From the NCBI GenBank assembly GCA_050734185.1, contig JBOHUE010000084.1:1-38295 (forward strand): 38,295 nucleotides of DNA, written 5' to 3'. Both the position numbers and the translations under genes were made by a program. Below the pieces are notes generated by a model. It made no database searches, was not told the DNA's origin, and was given only the letters and a program-made list of their open reading frames with translations. Source of the stretch: JAFALX01 sp050734185. Its GTDB lineage: Bacteria > Chloroflexota > Dormibacteria > Aeolococcales > Aeolococcaceae. Of the stretch, positions 22,101 to 30,273 are shown in pieces; position 1 is the stretch's first letter, and every line of letters begins with the position of its first letter.

Positions 22101-23374
22101 ACCGTCGCCGCCGCAGTGATGCTCCGCGCATCCGCGGGCGGTCGGGTGCGGTGCGTCTCGTACATGCGCAGGGCCACGACAAGACCCGACGCGGCGGTGA
22201 TGCCCGCCACGACCCAGACGGCGGCGGCGAGCCCGAGAGCGTCCGCAACGGCGCCGGCGAGGAGCGCGCCGGCGGCGAACCCGGAGTCGCGCCAGAACCG
22301 GTAGGTGCCCACCGATGACGCGCGCCACGCCGGGTGGGCGACATCGCCGATTGCTGCCAGGAGTGTCGGATACACCATCGCGGTGCCCACACCGAGAAGC
22401 ACGGAGCCGGCGGCCCACGGTGCAAACCCGACGGTGGCGGCGATCAGCGCCAGGGCGCCCGACTGCAGCAGCATGCCGGCGACGATGAGCCACTTACGCC
22501 CGAGGCGGTCCGACAGCGCACCCGTCACCAGCTGGCCGGCGCCCCAGACCGCGGGATACAGCGCGACCAGCGTGCCGATCGCGGCAACGGAGAGCCCGCC
22601 GCGCGCAAACAACAATGGGAAGAGGCCCCACGCCATACCGTCGTTGAGGTTGTTGACGAGCCCGGCCTGGCTGACCGCCGAGAGCGCGCGCTCACGGAAG
22701 CTCGTCAGGAGGAACACCTGGCGCGTGGACAGCGTGCTGTCGCGACGGCCGCCTGCCGAGTCGTGGTGCGCCGCCTCCTGGCGGGCGTGCGCGTGCGTCT
22801 CGCGCACGAACAGGGTGGAGAGGCCGAGCCCGAGACCTGCGTATGCCACGCCGAGCAGGAACGGTGCCGGCCGCAGCCCGTATCGCGCGGCGAGAAATCC
22901 GGTGAGCAGCGCGGTGATGCCAAGGGCGCCGTATCCGGCTGCCTCGTTGAGCCCCATGGCCAGCCCGCGCCGGACAGGCCCGGCGAGGTCGATCTTCATG
23001 ATCACCGTCGTCGACCACGTCAACCCCTGGTTGACACCCAGCAGCACATTGGCGGCGATGATCCAACCCCATGAGGGTGCCCAGATCAGCAACAGCGGAA
23101 TGGGGAGCGCGATGACCCAGCCCGCCATCAGCACGGGCTTGCGTCCGTAGCGGTCGGCAAGCGTCCCGGCGAAGAGGTTGGTCACCGCCTTGACCACGCC
23201 GAACGCGACGATGAACGTCAGCGTGGCGATCACCGCATCGAGGTGGAACGTGCGCTGACCGAGCAGCGGCAGCACGGTGCGCTCCTGGCCGATCATCCCG
23301 CCGACCAGCGCGTTCACCCCGACGAGGAGCGCGAATTGGCCGAGATTGGCACGAATTCCGAGGCGAGGCGTCAC
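22097..23374 (-). CDS. MFS transporter
   Basis: 425 aa from GTG 23374 (overlapping the upstream stop, GTGA). About 12 hydrophobic segments in two halves with a charged central loop (RETHAHARQEAAHHDSAGGRR). The MFS motif A appears as GTLADRYGRKPVLMAG after TM2 and again as GALSDRLGRKWLIVAG in the second half. The substrate is unknown. Coupling to a persulfide-type MBL-rhodanese gene, with an ArsR-rhodanese regulator opposite, suggests efflux or uptake of a sulfur species or a related stress compound (inference). The open frame upstream of 23374 is noise. Confidence 0.9.
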   Translation of the reverse strand: MTPRLGIRANLGQFALLVGVNALVGGMIGQERTVLPLLGQRTFHLDAVIATLTFIVAFGVVKAVTNLFAGTLADRYGRKPVLMAGWVIALPIPLLLIWAPSWGWIIAANVLLGVNQGLTWSTTVIMKIDLAGPVRRGLAMGLNEAAGYGALGITALLTGFLAARYGLRPAPFLLGVAYAGLGLGLSTLFVRETHAHARQEAAHHDSAGGRRDSTLSTRQVFLLTSFRERALSAVSQAGLVNNLNDGMAWGLFPLLFARGGLSVAAIGTLVALYPAVWGAGQLVTGALSDRLGRKWLIVAGMLLQSGALALIAATVGFAPWAAGSVLLGVGTAMVYPTLLAAIGDVAHPAWRASSVGTYRFWRDSGFAAGALLAGAVADALGLAAAVWVVAGITAASGLVVALRMYETHRTRPPADARSITAAATV

Positions 23375-24729
23375 CGCCCGGCCTCGAGCGCCTGTCCGCG
23401 GGCGCCGGCCCAGTCCTCCGCGCTCCCAAAGACGACGGACACGTCGCTGCGTCCGGCGCGTTGCACCAGGCTCGCCGCCGTGGTGGCGCGGTCGCCGTGC
23501 TCGCACATCACGCTCAACGGGCCGGCCGGAAGCGATGCGATGTCGTGGCTCAGTGACCCGAGCTCGTGCAGCTCGGCACCGGGCACGTGACCCTGTGCGT
23601 ACTCGGAAGATTGGCGCACGTCGATCAGCGGGCCGCCACCCTCGAAGGTGGTGATCGGTTCGAGGGGCACGCGCTGCTCCGAGCCGCCCGCGGCGCGCCA
23701 CGCGGCAATGCCGCCCTCGAGCTCGCCGGCGATGTTCTCGTACCCGACTTTCAGCGCCTGCCGCACGAGGTCGGTGCGGTCCTGATCGTCGTCGATCACG
23801 AACACCAGCTGCGCGTTCTCGGGCACCACCCAGCCGAGCCAGGTCCCGAAGGACATCCGCAGCGAGATCGACAGCGCGCCGGGAATGTGCCCCGCCACGA
23901 ACCGCGCCGCGGGCCGAACGTCAACGATGACGGCGCCCTCGGCGACGAGCCGGCGCACGCCGGCCACGCTGAGCTGCGGCAGGGCCGGCAGCGCGCCGTA
24001 GACGCGTGCACCGTGGCGGTTGACCGCCGCCATCCGGTGGAAGTACTCCGGGTAGCTGCCGAGATTGTCTATAAGGTTGCGGACGAAGGTGTCCTCATCC
24101 GGAGCAGCGAGCATGGGGTTGGCGGCGCGCTCACGCCCGATGGTGGTGGTGCGCTCCGCGCTTGCCGGCGCCGTGCAGAACGAGCCTGCGCCGTGTGTCG
24201 GATACACGGCGAGTTCGTCCGGCAGGTCGATCAGCTTCGCGTGCAGGGAGCGGTACAGCGCGCGCGACAGCTCCTCCGTACGTTCGGGGGCGACCAGATC
24301 GGTGCGTGCGACCGAGCCCACGATCAGTGACCCCCCGCTGAACAGGGCCAGCGGCGTCGTGCCGTCGAGCAGCAGGTAGGCGAGGTGTTCCGCCGTATGT
24401 CCCGGCGTCGCCAGGGCACGCAACCGGAGGCCGCCGAGATCGATCTCGTCACCGTCGGCCAGGCCATGCACGGGGAAGTCCCGGTGCCCGGCTGCTGAGG
24501 CGATCATCTCGGCGCCCTGGGCCGCCAGCTCGCGGCCACCGGAGACGAAGTCGGCGTGCAGGTGCGTGTCCGCCGCGTAGGCGATGGACAGGCCGCGGCG
24601 TTCCGCCTCGGCCGCGTACGGCGCAGGGTCGCGGCTGGCGTCGATGACGAGCGCGCGGCCGCCGCCGAGGTCGACCAGATACGACGAATTGCCCAGGCCC
24701 TCGTCGACGAAGGGAACGATCTCCGGCAT
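23371..24729 (-). CDS. MBL-fold hydrolase fused to two rhodanese domains
   Basis: 452 aa, cytosolic. Residues 1-245 form a metallo-beta-lactamase fold of the persulfide-dioxygenase/glyoxalase-II type: THLHADF (55-61), GHTAEHL (His111), Asp144 and THGAG (His179). The usual HxHxDH has Phe61 in place of the last His. Rhodanese domain one (255-350) has no active-site Cys (VFVIDDDQ), while domain two (360-445) has CEHGDR with Cys409. Related fusions oxidise or transfer persulfide sulfur. Upstream member of a two-gene unit with the MFS gene, divergent from the ArsR-rhodanese gene across 53 bases. Confidence 0.9.
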   Translation of the reverse strand: MPEIVPFVDEGLGNSSYLVDLGGGRALVIDASRDPAPYAAEAERRGLSIAYAADTHLHADFVSGGRELAAQGAEMIASAAGHRDFPVHGLADGDEIDLGGLRLRALATPGHTAEHLAYLLLDGTTPLALFSGGSLIVGSVARTDLVAPERTEELSRALYRSLHAKLIDLPDELAVYPTHGAGSFCTAPASAERTTTIGRERAANPMLAAPDEDTFVRNLIDNLGSYPEYFHRMAAVNRHGARVYGALPALPQLSVAGVRRLVAEGAVIVDVRPAARFVAGHIPGALSISLRMSFGTWLGWVVPENAQLVFVIDDDQDRTDLVRQALKVGYENIAGELEGGIAAWRAAGGSEQRVPLEPITTFEGGGPLIDVRQSSEYAQGHVPGAELHELGSLSHDIASLPAGPLSVMCEHGDRATTAASLVQRAGRSDVSVVFGSAEDWAGARGQALEAGR

Positions 24730-24773
24730 GACTGGGACTCCTCGCGCGCTCAGATGGACAGTCTCCTGCTAGT

Positions 24774-24784
24774 ATTTCAGAAAT
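24774..24784. promoter_or_regulatory. Possible ArsR-type operator
   Basis: ATTTC-A-GAAAT, a perfect 5-bp inverted repeat, overlaps the ATG at 24783 and follows a -10-like TAGTAT (24770-24775). A regulator bound here would block its own gene and could affect the divergent MBL-rhodanese/MFS unit. Tentative. Confidence 0.4.
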
Positions 24785-25484
24785 GGCTGTAGAAATGAAG
24801 GACGCTTTCGAGCCGATGTCGGGGCAAGAGGCGAAGGAGGAGCTCTTCGAGCAGCTCGCTCGTCTCGGCCAGGCGCTGGCGAGCGCCAAGCGGCTGGAGC
24901 TCCTCGATCTCATGGCGCAGGGAGAGCAGGGCGTCGAGCGCCTGGCCCAGGGCGTGGCGATGAGCATCACCAACACCTCGAACCATCTCAAGGTCCTCCG
25001 CCAGAGCCGGCTGGTGGAGACGCGCAAGGAAGGCACGCGCGTGCTCTATCGCCTCGCCGACGAGCGGGTGATGCGGCTGATCGTCAGCCTGCGCGACGTC
25101 GCCGCGGCGCGCCTCGCCGAGGTCGATCGCGTCGTGCGCGACTACTTCCTGGCCCGCGACGGGCTCGAGACGATCAGCCGTGGCGAGCTGCTCGCCCGGG
25201 TTGCGAGCGCTGACGTGACCGTCCTCGATGTGCGCCCGCGCGACGAGTTCGTCCAGGGCCACATCCCCGGTGCCGTCTCCGTACCGCTGGCCGAGCTGGA
25301 GCAACGGCTCAGCAGTCTCAGCGGGGACAGGGAGGTCGTGGCGTACTGCCGCGGGCCCTACTGCGTGCTGGCGCCGCAGGCGGTGGAGCTCCTGAGATCT
25401 CGCGGGTTCCGCGCCCGCCGGCTCGAGGACGGCATGCCCGAGTGGCGTCTCGCCGGGCTGCCGGTCGACGCGGCCTCCAGGTAG
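24783..25484 (+). CDS. ArsR-family regulator fused to a rhodanese domain
   Basis: 233 aa. Residues 20-115 form a winged HTH of ArsR type (LGQALASAKRLELLDLMAQG, ITNTSNHLKVLRQSRLVETR, GTRVLYRLAD). Residues 130-228 form a rhodanese domain with active loop CRGPYC (Cys189, Cys194). These two are the only cysteines in the protein, so the classical ArsR metal site is absent and any sensing probably runs through persulfidation of the rhodanese loop (inference). No Shine-Dalgarno precedes ATG 24783. Leaderless translation, or a start at 24795 or 24816, is possible. Divergent from the MBL-rhodanese/MFS unit it probably controls. Confidence 0.9.
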   Translation: MAVEMKDAFEPMSGQEAKEELFEQLARLGQALASAKRLELLDLMAQGEQGVERLAQGVAMSITNTSNHLKVLRQSRLVETRKEGTRVLYRLADERVMRLIVSLRDVAAARLAEVDRVVRDYFLARDGLETISRGELLARVASADVTVLDVRPRDEFVQGHIPGAVSVPLAELEQRLSSLSGDREVVAYCRGPYCVLAPQAVELLRSRGFRARRLEDGMPEWRLAGLPVDAASR

Positions 25485-25524
25485 CAGCAGAGCGACGCAG
25501 CGCGTCCAGGCTCACGAGCGCGTG

Positions 25525-25547
25525 TATCATAGACCGACAGTCGGTCT
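25525..25547 (+). promoter_or_regulatory. Promoter -10 and perfect TetR-type operator
   Basis: AGACCGAC-A-GTCGGTCT (25531-25547) is a perfect 8-bp inverted repeat with one central base, typical of TetR-family operators. It begins directly after a -10-like TATCAT (25525-25530). The -35 is weak. It lies 27 bases before the TetR start, implying autorepression of the TetR-ABC operon. Confidence 0.75.
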
Positions 25548-25574
25548 GATATTAGGGAGGCCCTGGACGGAACG

Positions 25575-26258
25575 ATGCCGCGGACGCTGAACCCGGTGGC
25601 CCACGCGGTGCGACGCGACGAGTTTCTCGACGCCGCGCAGTGGCTCATCCAGACCAAGGGCTACGAGCAGATGAGCATCCAGGACATCCTGGACCGCACC
25701 GAGGCGTCGCGCGGCGCCCTGTACCACTACTTCGACTCGAAGGCAGCGCTCCTGGCGGCCATCGTCGACCGGCTGGTGGAGACTGCGACCGCTGCGGTTG
25801 CCTCGGTGCCCGAGGATCCGGCGCTCTCCGCGAGGGAGAAGTTCGCGCGCGTTTTCGGCGGCATCGCACGGTGGAAGTCGGAGCGGCGCGACCTCATGCT
25901 CGCGCTGGTGCGCGTGTGGTACTCGGACGAGAACGCGCTGTTGCGCGACAAGCTGCGCGCGCAGATGCTCGTCCACCTGGCGCCGCTGGTGGCGCGCATC
26001 GTCGAGCAGGGGAGAGCCGACGGCGCCTTCACCGTCGCCGACGCCGAGGAAACGGCGCACGTGATTCTCTCGTTGCTGTACGGCGCCCGCGAGGCCGCAG
26101 GCGAGATGTTCTTCGCCCGCGCCGAAGGGGCGATCCCGTTTGCTGCGGTCCGCAGGCGCTTCGGCGCGTACTCGACGGCTGTTGAGCGAATCCTCGGCGT
26201 CCCCGAGGGATCGCTGCCCATCGTCGACGACGCGACGCTGCACGAGTGGTTCGACTGA
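25575..26258 (+). CDS. TetR/AcrR-family regulator of an ABC exporter
   Basis: 227 aa. The HTH spans about residues 12-58 (RRDEFLDAAQWLIQTKGYEQ, MSIQDILDRTEASRGALYHYF). The C-terminal helical ligand domain includes ARVFGGIARWKSERRDLMLAL and ETAHVILSLLYGAREAAGEMF. ATG with GGACGGA just upstream, preceded by a perfect operator. The ABC ATPase ATG begins 8 bases after this stop, so the regulator and exporter form one autoregulated operon. The ligand is probably the exported compound, identity unknown. Confidence 0.93.
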   Translation: MPRTLNPVAHAVRRDEFLDAAQWLIQTKGYEQMSIQDILDRTEASRGALYHYFDSKAALLAAIVDRLVETATAAVASVPEDPALSAREKFARVFGGIARWKSERRDLMLALVRVWYSDENALLRDKLRAQMLVHLAPLVARIVEQGRADGAFTVADAEETAHVILSLLYGAREAAGEMFFARAEGAIPFAAVRRRFGAYSTAVERILGVPEGSLPIVDDATLHEWFD

Positions 26259-26266
26259 GGAGTGCG

Positions 26267-27205
26267 ATGGCTGCCGACGCGATGATCCAGACCGAGGAAC
26301 TGACGAAGAGCTACTCCGGCACGCGCGGTATCGTCGACGTCTCGTTGCGCGTGGAGGCGGGTGATGCCTTCGGGTTCCTCGGCCCCAACGGGGCAGGCAA
26401 GACGACCACGATCCGCGTGCTCATGGCGCTGCTGCGCGCCGACTCCGGTACGGCGCGCATCGCAGGCCTCGACTGCTGGGCGGACTCGGTTGCGGTCAAG
26501 CGGCTCGTGGGCTACATGCCCGGTGAGCCGTCGCTCGACGGCAACCTCACCGGCGGCCAGCTGCTCGAGTACTTCGCGCATCTGCACGGCGGCGTCGACC
26601 AGGTCTACGTGCGCCAGCTTGTCGACCGCTTCGACCTCGATCCCACGCGCAAGTTTCGCCAGTATTCGAGCGGCAACAAGCGCAAGGTCGTGCTGATCCA
26701 GGCGTTCATGCACCGCCCGCGGCTGCTCATCCTGGACGAGCCGACAAGCGGCCTGGATCCGTTGAACCAGCACGAGTTTCGCTGCCTCGTGCAGGAGGCT
26801 CGCGGCGACGGCGCCACGGTGTTCCTCTCGTCGCACGTGCTGAGCGAGGTCGAGGAGACATGCTCGCGCGCCGGGATCATCCGCGACGGACGCCTGGTGC
26901 GCACGGGCGGCATCCACGAGATCAAGGACATCAAGAGAACGGAGCTGACGATCGTCTTCGGCGGCGCGGCACCGGTCGAGGCCTTCTCATCGCTGCCCGG
27001 CGTGACGTCCGCCGAGTCGACGGCCGGCGGGCTCGGCGTGCGCCTGGCGGTGCAGGGCTCGCCCGACGCGGTGATCAAGGCCGCGGCGCGGTACGACGTC
27101 GTGTCGCTGAGCAGTCAGGAGCCGAGCCTCGAGGACATCTTCCTGCGCTACTACGGAGGTGACAGCGATGCGGCGGCGCCCCGCGCGTCCGAGCAGGTCG
27201 CTTAG
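26267..27205 (+). CDS. ABC transporter ATP-binding protein (ABC-2 exporter type)
   Basis: 312 aa from ATG 26267 (GAGGAG at 26257-26262). Walker A GPNGAGKTTT, a Q-loop region at GYMPGEPSL, signature YSSGNKRKV (a variant of LSGGQ common in this subgroup), Walker B LLILDEPTSGLDP and the H-loop SSHVLSEVEE are all present. A C-terminal domain of about 90 residues follows, as in drug or antibiotic exporters of the DrrA/CcmA type. The 3' end overlaps the permease gene by 38 bases from its preferred ATG. Cytosolic face of the exporter. Confidence 0.95.
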   Translation: MAADAMIQTEELTKSYSGTRGIVDVSLRVEAGDAFGFLGPNGAGKTTTIRVLMALLRADSGTARIAGLDCWADSVAVKRLVGYMPGEPSLDGNLTGGQLLEYFAHLHGGVDQVYVRQLVDRFDLDPTRKFRQYSSGNKRKVVLIQAFMHRPRLLILDEPTSGLDPLNQHEFRCLVQEARGDGATVFLSSHVLSEVEETCSRAGIIRDGRLVRTGGIHEIKDIKRTELTIVFGGAAPVEAFSSLPGVTSAESTAGGLGVRLAVQGSPDAVIKAAARYDVVSLSSQEPSLEDIFLRYYGGDSDAAAPRASEQVA

Positions 27206-28841
27206 CAGCGTCTACCTCAAGACGCTGCGCGGGTATCGCATCCCGATCGTCGGCTGGGGCTACGGCATGAGCCTGCTCGTGCTGGAGCTGGTGGCGAGCA
27301 CCGCGGCCATCACCTCGAGCGCCGCCGGGCGGGCCACGCTGCAGCAGGTCGCCGCCCAGTTCTCGTGGAACGCCGCTCCAATCGCGGTCGACACGCCCGG
27401 GGGCTACGCGATGTTCAAGCTCGGCGTCGCCATCCTGGTCATCGCTATCTGGCCAATCCTGGCCGCAACGCGCACGCTCCGGGGAGAGGAGGAGAGTGGC
27501 GCGCTGGACGTGCTGCTCGCCATGCCCGAGTCGCGCACGCGCGTCGCCGCGCAGAAGGTCGGGGCCATCGCCACGGCCGTGCTTGGCATGGCGGTCGTCA
27601 TCGGGGTCGTGACGGGCGTGGGGGGCGCGGTCTTCAAGGGCGGCTACGGCTTCGGGGACGCGCTGCTGTTCGGGCTCAACCTCGCGCTGATAGCCGCCGT
27701 GTTCGGCGCCGCGGCGCTGCTCATCTCCCAGTTCACCTCGGAGCGGCGGCGCGCGGCCGGGGTGGCGGCGGGAGTGCTGCTCGTGTCAGCCGTGCTCGAC
27801 ATGGTGCATCGCATCTGGCCCGGCACCGACTGGGTATCGGCGCTCTCGCCCGTCTACTACTACAACCTGAGCAAGCCGCTCGCCCCCGGGTACGGCGTGA
27901 CCGCGTGGGCGATGGTCGTGCAGCTGGCGCTCGCCGCCACGCTGAGCGGCGCCGCGCTGTGGCTGTTCGCGCGGCGCGATGTCAGCGGCACGGTCCCGCT
28001 GCCCGCGTGGCTCCGTCTGCCGGTGCGCCGCGCACCACGCCATGCGCTGCCCGTCCGCGAGCTCTCGCTCACCTCCGTGTATGCGCGCGCCGTGCGCGAC
28101 AGCGCGTGGCCCGCCTTCTGGTGGACGCTCGCGATCGCTGGATTCGCAGCGTGGATGGTGGTCGCGGTCAAGCAACTCGCCGGCTCGCTGCAGTCGTTGG
28201 AGTCGACGTCGAGCGGCGTGGCCTCCGTCATCGGCCAGCTCGGCGGCGGGAACGCGCGCGCCATCGCCACTTTGTTGAGCGCAATCTTCGTGCTGCTGCC
28301 GGTGCTGCTGATGGCGTTCGTCGTCACGCAGGTGAACCGCTGGGCGTCGGACGAGGAGGACGGTCGTCTCGAGCTGGTGCTGGCGACGCCGCAGACGCGC
28401 ACCGGCGTGCTCGTCGCGCGGTTTGCGGCGCTGACGACGATGACCATCGCGGTCGGTGTCATCACGCTCGGGGCGACGGCGCTGTCCGCAGCGCTCTCGG
28501 GCGTCAGCCTCGACGGCGGAGGGCTCGCCGCCGCGACCCTCGGGATGGTGCCACTGGGACTCCTCATCGCCGCGCTCGGCTACGCCGGCGCCGGCTGGTT
28601 GCGAACCTCCGCCGACACCGGGCTCCTCAGCGGGCTGCTGGCGCTGTGGTTCCTGCTGAGCTTCGTCGGTCCGGAGCTGCACTGGCCCGACACGCTGCTG
28701 CGCCTGTCGCCCTTCTACTACTACGGGTCGCCGCTGCTGCACGGTCTGCAGGCGAGCGTCGTCATCGGGTTTCTCGCCGCGGGCCTTGTGGCGCTGAGCG
28801 CCGGCGCGCTCCGCTTCTCACGCAAGGACATCGGCGGCTGA
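27168..28841 (+). CDS. ABC-2 type permease, duplicated halves
   Basis: 557 aa from ATG 27168. A perfect GGAGGTGA (27155-27162) lies 5 bases upstream, so this is preferred over GTG 27159. About 12 membrane segments arise from two similar halves, each with an EEExGxLxxLLAxPxxR loop (RGEEESGALDVLLAMPESRT and DEEDGRLELVLATPQTRT). Such double permeases pair with one ATPase to export drugs, lipids or peptides. The 3' end carries a CGGCGG/CCGCCG hairpin spanning the stop codon, and the IS110 element follows. Confidence 0.92.
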   Translation: MRRRPARPSRSLSSVYLKTLRGYRIPIVGWGYGMSLLVLELVASTAAITSSAAGRATLQQVAAQFSWNAAPIAVDTPGGYAMFKLGVAILVIAIWPILAATRTLRGEEESGALDVLLAMPESRTRVAAQKVGAIATAVLGMAVVIGVVTGVGGAVFKGGYGFGDALLFGLNLALIAAVFGAAALLISQFTSERRRAAGVAAGVLLVSAVLDMVHRIWPGTDWVSALSPVYYYNLSKPLAPGYGVTAWAMVVQLALAATLSGAALWLFARRDVSGTVPLPAWLRLPVRRAPRHALPVRELSLTSVYARAVRDSAWPAFWWTLAIAGFAAWMVVAVKQLAGSLQSLESTSSGVASVIGQLGGGNARAIATLLSAIFVLLPVLLMAFVVTQVNRWASDEEDGRLELVLATPQTRTGVLVARFAALTTMTIAVGVITLGATALSAALSGVSLDGGGLAAATLGMVPLGLLIAALGYAGAGWLRTSADTGLLSGLLALWFLLSFVGPELHWPDTLLRLSPFYYYGSPLLHGLQASVVIGFLAAGLVALSAGALRFSRKDIGG

Positions 28842-28851
28842 TATACCGCCG
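28832..28851 (+). terminator. Possible terminator hairpin at the permease stop
   Basis: CGGCGG (28832-28837), an 8-base loop containing the stop codon, and CCGCCG (28846-28851). A second hairpin, TCGGGC/GCCCGA, follows at 28859-28877. Neither has a U tract. Confidence 0.35.
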
Positions 28852-29062
28852 TAAGGGTTCGGGCATCATCAGCCCGACCTGACGGGGAGACCGGCGCACG
28901 GCTATTCGGCTCAGACCGCTGCTACTAGTGACCGGCCCTCGTCCTCCGTCGTGAACGGTGATTGGGACCCGACGGCAGCGACCGGTGATGGGACATCAGC
29001 AGACGTGCGGCGAAGGGCAGCGAGGACCCGGCGAGGTCGTTCATCCACCACTGGAGGGCGAC
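28842..29062 (+). ncRNA. IS110 5' non-coding region, candidate bridge RNA
   Basis: 221 bases without an open gene lie between the permease and the transposase ATG. IS110-group elements are known to encode a structured guide RNA in the region before the transposase. Here the 3' flank is only about 29 bases, so a guide RNA could fit only in this 5' region. Visible structure includes TCGGGC/GCCCGA (28859-28877) and GC-rich blocks beyond 28920. Exact ends and loops cannot be assigned by eye. Confidence 0.45.
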
Positions 29063-30244
29063 ATGAGCGTTGTCGGGGTTGACATCGGGAGTGCGCAGCA
29101 TGTTGCGGCGGTGTGTCGTGACGGGCAGCGGGAGGCGGAGCGTGGCGTGCTCCGCATCGGTTCGCGACGCTGTGGCTTCGACCAATTCGACGCCTGGCTC
29201 GAGCGCCAAGGGGAGGTGTCGCTCGTTGTCATGGAGTCCAGCGGTCATTACTGGATGCCGCTGGCAAGCCACCTGAGGCGCCAAGGATGGGCGGTGGCGG
29301 TCGTGAACCCGCTGACTGCCAAGTACTTCGCCAAGAGCAGGCTGCAGAGGACCAAGAGCGACCCGGCGGATGCCCGCACACTTGCAGTCCTGGGCATGAC
29401 CACCGCGCCGGCTCCACGCGAGCCACTCCACGGCAGCCAACTCCGCGAGGCCTCGCGGTTCGCGATGACGCTGGTGCAGCAACAGGCGCAGGTCTGTCAG
29501 CGGCTGCAGCGACTGATCGACCTGGCTTTTCCCGAGCTCCGCGACGCCTTTGAGGATCCCAGCTGCGACACCGCACTCGCGGTGTTGCGAATCGCGCCGA
29601 CGGCGAGCGCGGTGCGGCGGAAGCGAATGGCCACGCTGGCGGCCGCCAAGGCGCCGGGTGGCAAGCGCAGTCTTGGGATGACCAAAGCCGCTGCGTTGAA
29701 AGGGCTCGCCGAGCGCTCTGTGGCCGCTACGGAGCTTGAGGACCAGGCTGCCCTCGAGATCCAACTATTCATTGCCCAGTACGACCTGCTGGGCGGGCAG
29801 ATTGCACAGGCCGAAGCGCGCGTCGCGGCGTTGCTTGACGGCGACGTGGCGCGCCGGTTGCAGACGATTCCCGGGGTGGGACCGGCAATCGCGGCGACCC
29901 TGCTGGCCGAGATCGGCGACATCTGGCGATTCGACGACGTCGATCAGCTACTTGCCTACGCCGGCGTGCATCCGCACGAGGTCAGTTCAGGCAAGAAAGG
30001 CAGCAACCCCGAGACCAGCTGGCGCATGGCGAAAACGGGAAACGCGCACCTTCGGGCTGCGCTGTATCGCATGGCCCTCGTGGGCACGCGCCACAACCCC
30101 ATCATCGCCGCCCACTATCAACGCAAGCGGGCCGCAGGCAAGTCGAAGATGAACGCGCTCGGTCACTGCATGAGCAAGTCACTCAGCTTGGTCTGGGGCG
30201 TCTGGCGAGGCGACCGCGACTTCGACCCCGGCCACCAACGTTGA
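29063..30244 (+). mobile_element. IS110-family transposase (DEDD recombinase)
   Basis: 393 aa from ATG 29063 (GGAGGG upstream at 29053-29058). The N-terminal RuvC-like domain has VGVDIGS (Asp7), VVMESSG (Glu58) and KSDPADA (Asp100, Asp103), the DEDD set. The C-terminal Tnp domain contains LQTIPGVGPAIAATLLAEIG, AYAGVHPHEVSSGKKG (candidate catalytic Ser) and TGNAHLRAALYRMAL. The gene looks intact. No terminal inverted repeats were found, as is usual for the IS110 group. The element lies between the exporter operon and the convergent phosphofructokinase gene. Confidence 0.93.
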
Positions 30245-30257
30245 CCACCAACGTTGA
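30232..30257 (+). repeat. 13-bp tandem repeat at the transposase stop codon
   Basis: CCACCAACGTTGA occurs twice back to back (30232-30244 and 30245-30257). The first copy includes the transposase stop codon, and each copy contains the palindrome AACGTT. It may mark the element's right end or a duplication made on insertion. Confidence 0.8.
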
Positions 30258-30273
30258 CAAGAACCTATGGGAC

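Noticed and set aside
19380..22493. A single 1037-codon open frame containing TelA
   Set aside because: Upstream of ATG 20639 the frame is antisense or out of frame to the solute-binding, 97-aa and MFS genes and reads as Arg/Gly/Pro-rich noise. TelA starts at 20639 with an ATGA overlap.
27365..28882. A 505-codon plus-strand frame inside the permease gene
   Set aside because: It is an Arg/Ala-rich shadow of a GC-rich membrane-protein gene. The overlapping frame has clear membrane segments and a perfect ribosome site.
28878..28890. CGGGGAGAC resembling the inverse of the tRNA-Pro 3' end, as a possible attachment site
   Set aside because: Only 9 bases match, no integrase is present, and the site is 16 kb away. 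This is within chance for GC-rich DNA.
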